DNA of 64,000 bases from Phellopilus nigrolimitatus. Lineage: Eukaryota > Basidiomycota > Agaricomycetes > Hymenochaetales > Hymenochaetaceae. Both the position numbers and the translations under genes were made by a program. The stretch lies in assembly GCA_021029095.1 (NCBI GenBank), contig JAJOHG010000007.1, positions 682,001 to 746,000 of the forward strand, in the 5' to 3' direction. Shown in pieces: positions 1-11,030 of this stretch (position 1 is its first letter; every line of letters begins with the position of its first letter). The notes under the pieces are model-generated. The model ran no database searches. It was not told where the DNA came from and worked only from the letters and a program-made list of their open reading frames with translations.

Positions 1-2050
1 GGGTCTCGTAATAGGTGGGAAGAACGTGAAGGATGAACGAGATCGTTTGAGCCGTATGAACATCCTTGTTGCGACGCCAGGGAGACTGCTACAACACATG
101 GATCAGACATTCGGCTTTGAATGTGACAGCCTGGAAATGCTTGGTACGGTGTCTTACTTAAACCTCTGGCTTACTGCTAAAGCTTCTATGATAGTGCTTG
201 ATGAAGCCGATAGGATTCTTGACATGATGTTTTCACGCACATTGAATGCACTTCTTTCACATCTTCCGCGATCGCGTCAGAGTCTTCTATTCTCCGCGAC
301 GCAGACTGATTCCGTGAAGGATCTTGCCCGTCTAAGCCTCAAAGAACCAGTCTACGTGGGCGTCAAGGAAGAAGGTTCGGAGACAGCTACTCCAAAATCT
401 CTTGAGCAGCATTACGTCGTGTGTGAGCTCGATAAGAAACTCGATATTCTGTGGAGCTTCATCAAAAGCCATTTGCAGAGTAAACTCCTCGTGTTCCTGT
501 CCAGTGGAAAACAGGTAATCCGATTCTGACTAGACTATACGTTGCGCTGGTGCTTACTTCGTAAATGATCTGCGTTAGGTCCGCTTCGTATATGAAACAT
601 CCTGTAAGCTACAACCAGGTATGCCCCTCCTGCACCTACACGGCAAACAAAAACAGGCGACGAGACTCACGTCGACAAAGCACAGCGTGCTCTTTGCGAC
701 AGACCTTGCGGCACTTCCCCGCGGTCGACTGGGTGCTACAAGTCGATGCACCCGAGGACGCTGATACGTATATCCACCGCGTCGGCCGTACCGCGCGCTA
801 TGAAAGCGCAGGCAAGAGTCTTCTTTTACTCTGCCCGAGCGAGGAGGAAGGCATGCTCTCGGCTCTTCAAAAGAAGGAGATCAACATTGCAAAAATCAAG
901 ATCAAAGGTAGCAAGACGCAAAGTATTGAGAAGCATCTTCAGAACTTGGCGTTTCAAGATCCTGAGATCAAGTATCTTGGTCAACGTGTATGTCGCTCGT
1001 TGTACTTTTTTGATATACCTGATTTAAGAGCATCGCGTAGGCCTTCGTATCGTACATGCGGTCAGTGTACCTGCACAAGGATAAAACTATATTTCAGGTC
1101 GACAAACTACCTGCAAGAGACTTTGCCACTTCCTTGGGTCTGCCGGGTGCACCGAAAATTAAATTTCTCGCAAAGGAAGCCGCGAAGAAAAAGAAAAATG
1201 CCTCTTACATTGTTGCGGAAGCACAGCGTGAAGCTGGGCTTCCTGAACAAATAGCGGAAAGTGGAGAAAGCGATGCCGATGAGATATCTTCGGATGAGGA
1301 GGGTGAGGAGGAAGGCAACAGCCAAGTAAGACTTACAACAGCTGGAACGGAAGAACCTCAGGCGAAGAAGGTACGTCTAACAAATTTTTCGCCGTGATGG
1401 TGATACTGACTACTTTGTCTCAGAGCGCCATCCGCACAAAATATGATCGCATGTTCGAGCGTAAAAATCAAAACATCCTCTCCGAGCACTACACGAAGCT
1501 CATCGACCATAGCGCGGACGACGTTGTTGGCGACGATGACGATGACGATTTCATTACGCTCAAGCGCGCGGACCACGGACTGCCAGACTCGTTGCCCATT
1601 TCCGAGATGCTTTCGAAGCGCAAGCAGAAGATGGGGCAGTCGAAAAAGGCGATGCTCAAGCACCATGGGCTTGGAGAGAAATTACTTTTCGACGACGAGG
1701 GGCGGGCGCATCAGCTGTACGAGATGCGTGAAGTAGACGAGGAGTTTGAAGGCAAGGACGTTTTACAGGAGGCGCGCGACTTTGCGGAAGGCGAGCGTGG
1801 GAAGCTCAAGGAGGCAAATGTGCAGGATAAGGAGGAGGCACGCGAGAAGAGGAAAGAGAAGAAGTGTAAGAGGAAGGATCGTGAGCGCGAAGTAAGTGGA
1901 TGGTCCCCGCGACTGAACACGATGCTCAATAATATATTTCAGGAACATGACAGCGAGACCAAAGCTGGAATCCGATTTAGTCCTGGAATTGACGAGGGGC
2001 ACGAAGTTCCGGACTTTGGCATGTTCCCTCACAGCGCCACGTTGTGGTAG
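1..2050 (+). CDS. DBP4: DBP4-type DEAD-box RNA helicase, 5' part missing, likely frameshifted
   Basis: ATP-dependent RNA helicase of the Dbp4/Hca4 (DDX10) family, known for nucleolar 18S rRNA processing and U14 snoRNA release. The window starts inside the gene, so the Q motif and motif I are absent. Seen in order: [17 protein letters not shown] (Ib), [10 protein letters not shown] (II), SAT (III), [21 protein letters not shown] (start of motif V), [19 protein letters not shown] (VI), then family-typical [19 protein letters not shown] and [16 protein letters not shown], and an acidic/lysine-rich tail. Introns lie near 144-182, 515-580, 990-1041, 1371-1423 and 1891-1943. Odd: at about 710-725 the sequence jumps from TDLAA straight to FPAVDWVLQ with a frame change, so the usual ARGLD of motif V is missing. 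A pseudogene, allele defect or sequence error are all possible. The in-frame stop is at 2048-2050. Confidence 0.87.
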
Positions 2051-2188
2051 AACTTCGCGAGACAAGCTGGAACAGCAGATGAAACTGCGACAGAAAAAGA
2101 GGACTGGTTTTCCGGACACGGAAGGGCGTACGGATCTTTGGGATGAGAGGAGTTGAGTCGACCTGCTGGACCTGCGGACTGTCTGTAC

Positions 2189-4851
2189 CTAACATCCGCG
2201 AACAGACGTTAGTTTACGGAACACGATACGTGAAGGAAATGCGATTGGGACGTACAGGATTGGCAGAATGGCAAATTGCGACTCAATCGGACGGTCCACG
2301 GGCCGCGGTAGCTTATAGAAAATATGCATTGGGTCGTGAAGAAGATACGATCGCTGCTCGCAGTTGGCGCACCGAACGGAGCAATATGAAGAGCGAACAG
2401 CTCCAGTCAAGCCCCGCATCATTTTGAAAATATAGGGAAAACGCACTAAGCTATACGACTGGGTCTTCGTCGCAGGGCACGTCGCACATTGGAACCGCAC
2501 GCTAACGTTGCTCTGGTTGCATCCCCTGCACGCGATGCGGTCGTCGAGCGCCTTGCGGTCACAGAGACCGCCGCGTGCATGTTTTGAGCCGGACCCGATG
2601 ATGGTGACTGCGTCGGCCTCCCAAAGCGAGTCCGCGCGTACGCGTCTGCTGGGTGTGCGCTGTACGTACAGTGAGTCGCGACCGGTCCATAGCTGCCGCG
2701 CGCGTCTGCTCGCTGTCTGCACTTTGCTCGAATTTAAGGGGATGGGGATCTTCGGTAAGATGAGTTGGTCAGTTTGGTCAGAACTGTGTTTTTATCTGTC
2801 GAAGGGATTTACCTTGATCATAATGTGGGAGGTATTGTGACCACCATCATCAGCATCTAGGTTTCCAGGCAAGCCAGCAGCTTCGCAGTTCGAACATATA
2901 TCCACCGACTCGCAAATTGCGCAATGGAAGCGAGCGCCTACTATGTCCATAAGACAACTAACAGATTTTGTCAGCCTTGCTTTAGAGAAAATTAGCAGCA
3001 AACTTACTGGGCACACTTAACATCTGGATGCGTTAGCGCTGTCACAGTCCAGGATTGTCAATATTTCTTTCATTTAGAGATACGAATGGCTTACATTCGT
3101 CCCCGAGCCCGTCATCATTCAGGTTATTTGTCAGCTCCAGGTCAGGCTCGCTTCGAGAACGGAGTGGCCGGTCGAGAACATCGAGGAAAGCGTGTGAAGG
3201 ATGGATTTCGTGAACTTGGCTAGAAAAAAAGACAAGTTCAAGTACAGAGGGACATCATGATTGGCGGTGACACGGACCTGTAGCATGCGCGGCAGAGTAC
3301 GAAGTTCTTGCACGATGCGCATTTGTAGCGCTGCGCTGTCAGAGAGGTGTTGCAGATCGTACACTCGCTTATGTTGTCTTGCTCTGCATTATCCGGACTA
3401 CTCAGCATCCGCTAATATCGAGATCAAAAAGAGACGAGTCACGCACCGACGTCTTTCCACCCCGATGCGCTCCAAAGCTTCTCGAGGTACGCATGGCGGA
3501 AGTGGCCTTTCTGCCTCGGCGCCGTGCGCCGCAGCTGGCTCAGCGTGCGCTGGTCCTCCGGCGAGGCGGAGGTCGGTTCGTCGGGCGCTGCGCCGCCCGC
3601 CAGCGCATGCAGCACGCCGGCCGTCTCAAAGCAGCCCGGGCACAGCTCGTACCCGCCGTCGCCCGCGACCGTCGACGACGACGACGCGGACGACGCGGAG
3701 GGCGCGGAGGGTGCGGAGGGGAGCGTGGGCAGCGGGCGCGGGCGCGCGGGAAACGGCTTACCGTTCGTGTGTGCCCGCGGCGGGTACGCGAGCGGGTCGA
3801 ACATCGACACGTCGACGACGTCGGCGCGCGCCTTGCCCTTTCCGTCCGCATAGCCGTCCGCATGCCCGTTCGCCCCGGCGCTCGCACGCGGGCGCGGCGT
3901 GCGCTCCCCGCACGTCGAGCACACATAGCGGAATGCGTCGAGCAGGACGCCGCACGCGGAGCAGTCCATGCATGCGGGCGGCACGAGCTGCCGGACCTCG
4001 GGTGGGGTGTCCGCGGTGCGTGGAAGAGGGTCGGAGGTCGACGAGGACGCGGATTGGCGATTCGACGACGAGGAGGGGGAGGGGTAGTCGGACGAGCCAG
4101 ACTTGGACTGGGCCTGAGACGCAAGCCAGTGTAACTTCGGATCGCACCAGTCCGCGACGCGGTGGCTGCCGTGCTCGCCGATGCTGACGTCGTCGTGAGC
4201 GGCTGACGCGGACGCGGCGGACGACGAGCTCCCGGAGGTGTATGTATAGTAATAGCGGCCGTTGTCCTGCTGAAGTGCGAGGTCGCCGTCAAACGGGCTC
4301 TGCGAATCGAGATCGTCGCCGCTCAGCGCGAGCGAGGAGCCATCGGAGACGACAGACTCGGGCGTCATGATGCCGTTGATAGTGCGCGACGTCTGGTCGC
4401 GCAGCCATTGTGTATTTCGCTCGATGGACTTGGAGGATTCGACAACTTCAGCCGCTCGAAAACTGCAGAAGGATCCGCGGGGTACCGCTCTTTTTTCTAC
4501 ATGTTAGAACAGAACAAAACAAAGCAGAAAACGAAACAGAGATTTGGACACCAAGGACGTACCATCGAACGCGCTTGCATGAGACTCAGACTCCAAGCCG
4601 TACAAGGTGTGGAAGTCCTGCATTGTCGACCCGCTCCCGCCGTTCATGACTGTCTTCGTTTTTTGCACGAGTAGCCTGGTGTCCCTCGAGCTAACAGTGA
4701 CACTATCATCCTCCGGCTCGGTGTGCACCGCCAATCCGAACGAAAGAGACAGCGAAGAGCCGCTGCTATTGCGGTTCTTGTATTCGTCCAAGCTCACGAG
4801 CGACGAGGTGTCGGACAAACTTAGGCCGTCGTAGTCGACGCATGCGCAGCG
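2189..4851 (-). CDS. Multi-ZZ-type zinc-finger protein
   Basis: Cysteine-rich protein with about four ZZ-like zinc fingers, resembling fungal NBR1-like ZZ proteins; its function here is unknown. Reading down the minus strand: a Ser-rich N-terminal exon (about 4851-4560), a long exon from about 4470 with AAEVVESSKSIERNTQWLRD and a first ZZ (CSACGVLLDAFRYVCSTCG, then YELCPGCFE after a low-complexity insert), a second ZZ near 3265-3370 (ECTICNTSLTAQRYKCASC, then VLCRACY), a third near 2830-2960 (FHCAICESVDICSNCE with HNTSH), and a fourth near 2340-2540 (CNQSNVSVRFQCATC, CEQRSYLLHDPMHIFYKLPR). Several introns separate the fingers. The 5' end is uncertain: an in-frame stop sits just upstream of 4851, so the first coding exon may start further upstream. 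No PB1 domain was seen. The stop lies 138 bp from the convergent DBP4 stop. Confidence 0.75.
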
Positions 4852-5515
4852 TTATGCGCCTGCTTCCAAAGCTGCGTCCGGACATGATGGACTGTGCAGA
4901 CAAGACGGGGAGATTGTTTCGAAACCTCAGGAGCTGGGTTGGACGAGAGCGTGGGAACGAGGGCGAGTGTCCGCCCGATATCGCGTAACAGGACGAAGCA
5001 GAACGTCGATCACAGTTTGCGGCTGTGTTACTACTAATTATTAAATTATAGTCTTTTTGTCGGATGATCTCGGATTTGAGGCATTCACCACTCATCGGTG
5101 AATGGTGAACACCAGTCAAGTCCATTCACCGATCATTGTTCATTTATGAGGCTTTTTATTAGACTTGAATAGATAGAATTTCATGGTTCATTGATGACTG
5201 GTGAACACTCAAGTCGAAGCACGACGTTCATTGATGATCACTGATGAACAATGAACCCAAGTCCCCATTCATTAATGATCACTAGTGATCACTAGTGAAC
5301 GATGAAAACCAAGTGCCCATTCATCGACGATCACTAGTGATCACTAGTGATCATCGATGAATAGCTCTTAGACTTGGTTTTCACCAGTGATCACCAGTGA
5401 TCACTAGTGATCATCGATGATCATCGATGATCATCACTATCTCAAGTCTAAGTCCACTATTTTGTCCAGTAACGACCGTCAAACGTTTCACTGGCACGTT
5501 CCAATTCACTCGTTT
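4852..5515. other. Intergenic spacer carrying a palindrome array
   Basis: Divergent spacer between the ZZ gene and the F-box gene. The first 200 bp may hold the 5' UTR or a small first exon of the ZZ gene. The rest is AT-rich and dominated by the palindromic repeats annotated separately. No gene was recognised. Confidence 0.6.
5086..5440. repeat. Array of 10-bp perfect palindromes with interspersed CAAGT modules
   Basis: Self-complementary 10-mers are tandemly repeated in exact 10-bp phase: TCACTAGTGA at 5331-5340, 5341-5350 and 5401-5410; TCATCGATGA at 5351-5360, 5411-5420 and 5421-5430; the imperfect TCACCAGTGA at 5381-5390 and 5391-5400. Upstream (5086-5330) more diverged GATGAAC/GTTCATTGATGA blocks occur. 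Short CAAGTC, CAAGTG and GACTTG modules separate the blocks at about 5115, 5210, 5258, 5310, 5371 and 5443. The array ends about 75 bp before the F-box start codon. It could be a decaying satellite or a cluster of dyad protein-binding sites. Confidence 0.85.
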
Positions 5516-7179
5516 ATGGAACATCACCAATTAACATCGCCAACGCATCTACCCAGTCTTCCTGTTGAATTGATTGCTCACATCTTCTCATTTTGCAGCT
5601 TTGACGATCTTGCTTGTGTAAGTCCTCCTTTCCGTAGTCTGCTTTGAGTACTTTTAACTTGATGTACTTGCCTAGACCTGCAGATGTTTACATAGTCTGC
5701 ACAATGCACACCCAAACTGGATCTCGTTGCTTCGAAATTGATCAAGCACCTGCGATTCCCCCATACTTGCGACTCGAGTCTCTCTCTCGACTAAAAAACT
5801 AAAAAAAGACTGTCATCAAAGCCATACGCACTTCTGACACCTGGCACTCTCACAAGACTCTCCGTGTGTCTCGAGTTATGGAGCTGCGCATTAATACTGC
5901 TAACCCTGCCGACTTGGACGATATTGATCCTCGACTTGTTCCCGGAGGTCAGCATGTTCTTCATGAGCGTCGCGGAAATCGGACGGCTGGAATTATGGTC
6001 TACCAACTCCGGCGAGCTTGTCTGGACTGCCCCTGCAGATAGAGAAAATCACGGTTGCATTTCATTTGATTTTGAGCTGGGTGAAGACAGCAAAACACTA
6101 ATGGTCGTAGGCGTGTTTGTTGACAAAGGCTCTTCGACAAATTCGACGACAATGTAAGTGTTCATTTTGTTGGTGTTTGATAGTGAGAATTGAACAGACA
6201 TTTTAAATATATCAGCAGTTACGCTCGTGTTTTCTCCTTTGACTTTGAGAGGAAAGAATGCAGGCTCGTAATTGAGCGTGTTCTTCCTGCAGCGGAGCTC
6301 TTCCGTTTGATTATCCGAGGGGATTTCCTTTTTGTTCATAGTACGCATGTCCTCCTTGTGAACTGGAAGGCACATTCGTCTGTAATATTGAGTTACTTAG
6401 AGCAGAGCGTAAGCTACTTCCGTCTTTAGCGTCTTGTCTTTCAGAACTCACATTGCTTTTAATAGGGACGGGTAGTCAATGCACCCACAGTTCTCGTTGG
6501 AGACCAGCACATCGTCGTCGCCCTGGACATCAATCCCCTCTCGCTCGTCGCACTGCCTCTCTCCTCGCTCGCCGGCCGTTGGCCGCAGAGCGCGTACCAT
6601 GCTGAATGGGAGGTCATCACGATCGTTCCCGGACATCGAAGCTGCGGCGCCGTTCTCCAGCTGGCACCGTACGAGGGGCAGGTCGCCGGCGCTGGGCCGT
6701 CGGTGCTCGCGCTCCATGCTTTTTCGCCCTCCTGGCGTGGCGCCGACGCGCCCATGGAAATTCATATTGCTGCGTATGAACGCATACTGGGCCTCCAGCG
6801 GACAAAGCGCCTTCACTCGTACCGCGTCCAGCTGTCGCGCATCGCGGAGGCCGCGCGGGGAAACGTTCCCTGCAGCCAGCCGGCAGTCAGCGCGGTGTCA
6901 GACGAGCAGTGGCGACTCGCGCTCGTCGCCCGGCGCACCACGATCACGAACTACGTGCCGTTAAAATCACGCTGGATCATGAATTCCGGACGCATGCTTT
7001 CTGTGCGGGAGAAGCTCGTTTGCTTCTCACTCTTCCAGGACGCGCTGCAGCCAGTCAAGATTTTAAACCTAGGCATGAATACCCGGCCGGAGGAGGAGTC
7101 GACGTCTGCCTCCGTTAAGCCATGGAGCGGTGCACTTACGATTGGGACACCAGGTCTAGTGAGGATAGTCCATTTTTGA
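5516..7179 (+). CDS. F-box domain protein
   Basis: Predicted substrate-recognition subunit of an SCF ubiquitin ligase, a role inferred from the F-box alone. The N-terminus carries the F-box core LPSLPVELIAHIFSFCSFDD and, after an intron near 5619-5675, CRCLHSLHNAHPNW. The middle is a beta-rich region (FMSVAEIGRLELWSTNSGEL, ARVFSFDFERKEC, VLLVNWKAHSSVIL) and the last long exon from about 6468 contains VVNAPTVLVGDQHIVVALD and SWRGADAPMEIHIAAYERIL. The stop follows IGTPGLVRIVHF at 7177-7179. At least four introns are needed. This layout is common for the large, divergent agaricomycete F-box families, whose targets are mostly unknown. The start was chosen as the ATG directly preceding EHHQLTSPTHLPSLP; the open frame continues upstream without another ATG. 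Confidence 0.72.
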
Positions 7180-8480
7180 ACATCTGGACCTATAAACACT
7201 GTATATATCGTGAAAGATATCTCTTGAATTGTAGGATCTGATGAATGCCTAAACTTGCCAACGAAGTCGCAGAAAACATTTCACGGCATACTTCGCGAGC
7301 CTCAGCTGAGCACATATCTTGTAGAAGGCTTTTCAGTCATTTCGTGAGTTTTTATGTGGCTTCCTTGTGAATGTCGAAGAGAAGATCAGAGTGGTAAGAA
7401 AACTCTATCACCGGGTTCTCAGCCAAATGATCTCTGGGGATGTGCTGCACAGCATGTCCGTGATCGTAAACTCTTTCAGCACTTTATAACTTTCGAGCTC
7501 GAGTAGCTTTACGCTGGACACTGTGGCGAATGCGTCCAACTTCGTCAAGCGCTATCCGCAGAACCACGCCGCACGTTTTGCTTGAGCCCCTAGTCGATAT
7601 GCCGGATTGCGGGAGAGTCGAGACGAATGTCGCTGTCATAGTCTTCATTTGCACCGGAGGCAATGGCTTTGCTCGCCTGAATCATGTTCGAAGATCATAT
7701 CCTGGCAGCGGCAGTGGGAAAGCACAATTAGTTTCGGGTAGCATTCAGTACTCGGTGTACTTCTTTTTCAGCCCAACCGAACACACTAGACTAGACCACT
7801 GTTTTGGTACGAGTAGGAATGAAATCCTACGCACATACCTTCCGTATCACAGGGAAAGCGGACAGTTTTTTTCGATTCCTCGAAAAGTAGCGTCATGCAG
7901 CAGGCGTACATCCTCGTGTAAAAAGTCTCTCGCCATGTCGCACCAAAGCATACAGTTTAGGACCAGTGTCCGTTTTACGAATAAAACATTCGCATATTGC
8001 TCTTCTGTCTCATGGAACGCAATCCAGTCGAAGAGAAGAGCCAACAGGAGTGTACTGAGTCCGCTTGCGAGATCAGACGCAGTCCAGCCACAGTCCTGGC
8101 GAGAGAAAAGAATATTGCATCAAGGATTTATAGGGTGCACACGTCTACTTTTACCGCTGCAAAGATCACTACGAGCTAGAAGTGTTAGCGAACTTTGGAT
8201 GGCACGGTTGGGGTGGCAATGGCTCCCGCGCTCTCATGCTGGGCATGCTACATGTCGATGACACATGTGGATAAGTCGACGACTCAACCGCGCATCGAGC
8301 GTCGAGCCAAAGAGCACGGAAAGTCGTCGAGCGAGTGGCGGCGGAAAAAATAGCTGTGAAGAGCAGTATCACGGAGAGAAGGAGTAAATCATCATGCGAG
8401 TAAGTAGGCACGGCGAGTGAAGCAAAGCGTGCCAGTGGCGACGACCACAGTGTAATTGTAAATCCGACCGTGCACGTGAT
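7180..8480 (-). other. Region with minus-strand coding-like exons, gene unresolved
   Basis: Three minus-strand stretches look like exons. First, 8411 to about 8290 has a hydrophobic N-terminal stretch, DDLLLLSVILLFTAIFSAA. Second, 8098-7849 follows a CAG acceptor and reads DCGWTASDLASGLSTLLLAL then EEQYANVLFVKRTLVLNCM, ending in a stop after PLSL. Third, 7685-7590 reads SGANEDYDSDIRLDSPAIRH and ends in a stop. The pieces would suit a small membrane protein with a soluble acidic tail, but frames could not be joined with confident splice sites and no family was recognised. The plus-strand open frame over 7530-8261 looks like a shadow. A decayed gene is equally possible. Confidence 0.3.
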
Positions 8481-9507
8481 GTTTATTTGGATTACGATTC
8501 CTGACGTAAGGAAGGGGGAAAAATTACAGCCACACCGCCACGCGTCACACTTTTCCTCGTGAGCCTTCCGGTTCGTATCTTACATTTCTTTTTTCCCCCT
8601 CTGCATATAAAAGCTTGATTTATTTCATTATTATGAAGGCCCATGTCTAAGCTATACATCCATGTATAATTTTGTGTATATATATGACTGAGTGATATGT
8701 AAAAGCTGACCGGCTGGACACTGCTCAGGTGACAGCAAATTTGAGCCCCGGACTTCGAATCGCCAAAGTCCTTTCGCCGCCGCCTTCCCTTGTCGCCACC
8801 CGATTGCACACCCGGGAGGGGAAATAAGATTGGCTTAGAAGCTTGTGTCTGTAGTACAGATACGAGTGGTTCAAGCCAGACTGTGAACACGGCGACATTG
8901 TCGCGCCCGAGACGTTTGGGGACCTGCCGGATGTGCTCCCCGAGACGTATGACATGCTCGTGCAGTCCGCTAAAGCAAATGGTCAACCCCCCCCCCCCCC
9001 CCCCCAGAAATTGTAACATGCCATGTGTAGCAATGGCCCAATTACCGAAAAATAATTCGTGAACTCTTTTCATTCAATCTGACCCGCGGCAACACCTTTC
9101 CCTCTTTGAAATGCAAGTTCAAGCTTATGCTCGTCCTTTTCGACGAAGGAGCTGCCTTTCTCATATTATACCGGATTTCCAAAGTTGCCGCAGACTCACA
9201 TTACGCACATCCTGTTACGCCTCTTGCAACATCCGTCACCCGATAGGTGCTGCTTCGCATGCACATAGGAAGAATGGATATTGTATAGACAGTGTCCGCT
9301 ATCGCATAGGAGAAGTGCACTTTCCTATAGACGCAATTTGGACGGGCTCGGTTATTTCACATCATAGACATCTGACTCCTGATCGTACAAATTATATATG
9401 ACGTGCCAAAGTTAGTCGAGGCTACATAACAAGAAAACTTGTGCAATAGGAAATGCTGTCAAGAAAGGACAGTAGCGATAAAACGAACCTTTGACGTTGT
9501 GGTGACC
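8481..9507 (+). other. Spacer with one plus-strand coding fragment
   Basis: Mostly non-coding. A plus-strand segment at 8854-9026, opening after a TAG that could be a splice acceptor, reads YEWFKPDCEHGDIVAPETFG, then DLPDVLPETYDMLVQSAKAN, then a proline run encoded by a poly-C tract and a stop. The codon pattern looks protein-coding but no start or flanking exons were found, so this may be a relic. The remainder (9030-9507) shows nothing recognisable apart from the 3' end of the neighbouring ligase gene. Confidence 0.3.
8987..9005 (+). repeat. Poly-C homopolymer, 19 nt
   Basis: Uninterrupted run of 19 cytosines. In the frame of the surrounding coding fragment it encodes prolines. The length is liable to slippage and to sequencing error. 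Confidence 0.95.
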
Positions 9508-11030
9508 TCACAACCTGTTTTGTCGACAGCGACGGCAAAGTAGGATCTGACACCCGGTACATCTCTGAAATGAAAAAAGAAAAACAGCTACGGATGTAAC
9601 TGCTCGATACAAGAATCAATAATGCTTACCAACAAAAACGACGGTAAGTTGAAACGGCAAGTCTCGCACCGCCCACCTCCTGGTCTATACGCGAAGTACT
9701 GGTGCTCGCAATCATGATTTACGCGGAGATTCGCGACCTCTCTATTAATCCGATCAACGATATTCGGCGCCCAATTCTGACCTTCTTGCACTGGCATCTG
9801 CTGCACCCGTCGTTCCGCCGCAGCGGTCAGCCTTTCTTCATCCCACTGCGTACAGGCGCATTTCTTCCAAATTTCCGCGCATAGATAGCAGAACTGAGTC
9901 CTGCAGCGGCACGTCATATGGTAGCAACCGATGTCCAGTTCTACGAGCTGTCTGCAGTCTGGGCATCGTTGCCAGCCGTGTTCGCGGCCCAGATCAAGAA
10001 CCACTTTTGCTGCGTCATCGTCCGTGCATGCAACTTCTTTAGGATGGCCACCGTCTGAGCACATCGCACAAGTCGATTCGCGACATGCCGGGCAGATGAC
10101 ATTCGTTGCGGCCTCACTTCTCGGTCCCAAGAAACGGCTGCATATTTTGTTCGAGCAGTACAGACGGATCTGCGTAGAAAACTCGAGGGACTTCTCTTTG
10201 TAGAGTTCGAGTGTGTCCGCCTTCATATAGGCCTGCACGCTATACAGTGGGATTGCTTGCTTGCAGCAACGGGGTGGAAATAACGATTCATCCGTCGTGG
10301 TCGACGTGAATAGACTGACAAGACAGTCCCTGTCGTAGCTATGACCACAAGGGACTTTGATCGCTCGGCCACTGATGATCTCCATGCAAATTACACATTC
10401 CTCCTTTTTCCGCCTACAAAATCAGATCAGAACAAAGGCAAACAGTGGATGCACGATATCCTATTGTTCTTACTCATTTTTATTATCCCACATAAGCTTC
10501 GAGGAAGAAGTGGAAACCTGAAACCTCGAGGAACCGCTCAGAGGTGCACGTGGCCTCGCGAGACTCGTTGATGTTGTGCGCGAAAACTCGGCTGAGGTTC
10601 GCGCACTCGTGGGAGATGAACTTGTCGATGAGGGAGTCGAAGTAGCAGCAGAATGGGAAGATGATGTAGGCACATTAGCACCTCTAGACAGTGCAACTGC
10701 CAGGTTGTGATCTTCCTGCTCTAAGCGTTCAATCCGAGTTAACTCCTCCAAGAGCGGGTTGTCCGTCTCAATGGCCTTCTGCATACTGCGCGCAATCGCA
10801 TTGTCGCTGATGCATGTTAGGATCGCCGCTGCATCTTCTGCGAAAAGGTCGAGGGCGAGCTCCGCGTCTGTCTTATCTTTGCCCTTGCCCTTTCTGCGGC
10901 GTCTCATCTCATCAGCATCTTCCAGGCCAAACTGGTAGAAACTCTCCAGTACGCTGCTGTGTTCCTCCTCGTCAGATGCTTCATGTAGCTTTGGATGGAG
11001 ATCTGGTGGCTTTGGACTAGGGAACTTCAT
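9508..11030 (-). CDS. RBR (RING-IBR-RING) E3 ubiquitin ligase
   Basis: Predicted RBR-type ubiquitin ligase, a class that passes ubiquitin through a cysteine in the second RING. Three exons fit exactly: 11030-10474, 10413-9630 and 9564-9508, giving about 465 residues. The N-terminal half is low-complexity with a charged stretch (EEELTRIERLEQEDHNLAVA in part). RING1 starts at ECVICMEIISGRAIKVPCGH with YDRDCL. The IBR region has YCSNKICSRFLG and VICPACRESTCAMCSDGGHP. RING2 is WQRCPDCRQLVELDIGCYHM followed by TCRCRTQFCYLC, in which the cysteine of the HMTC step is the candidate catalytic residue. The final exon supplies CTGCQILLCRRCRQNRL, the C-terminal motif common in fungal RBR proteins. The start is the ATG of MKFPSPKPPDLHPKL. 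Confidence 0.88.

Noticed and set aside
3261..4187. Arg-rich plus-strand open frames of 250-308 codons
   Set aside because: Antisense shadows of the GC-rich ZZ exon; composition is almost only Arg, Ala and Ser.
5086..5440. Palindrome array considered as a CRISPR array
   Set aside because: No spacers, units are adjacent 10-mers, and the genome is fungal.
7530..8261. 243-codon plus-strand open frame
   Set aside because: Composition looks random and the opposite strand has better coding segments with an acceptor site.
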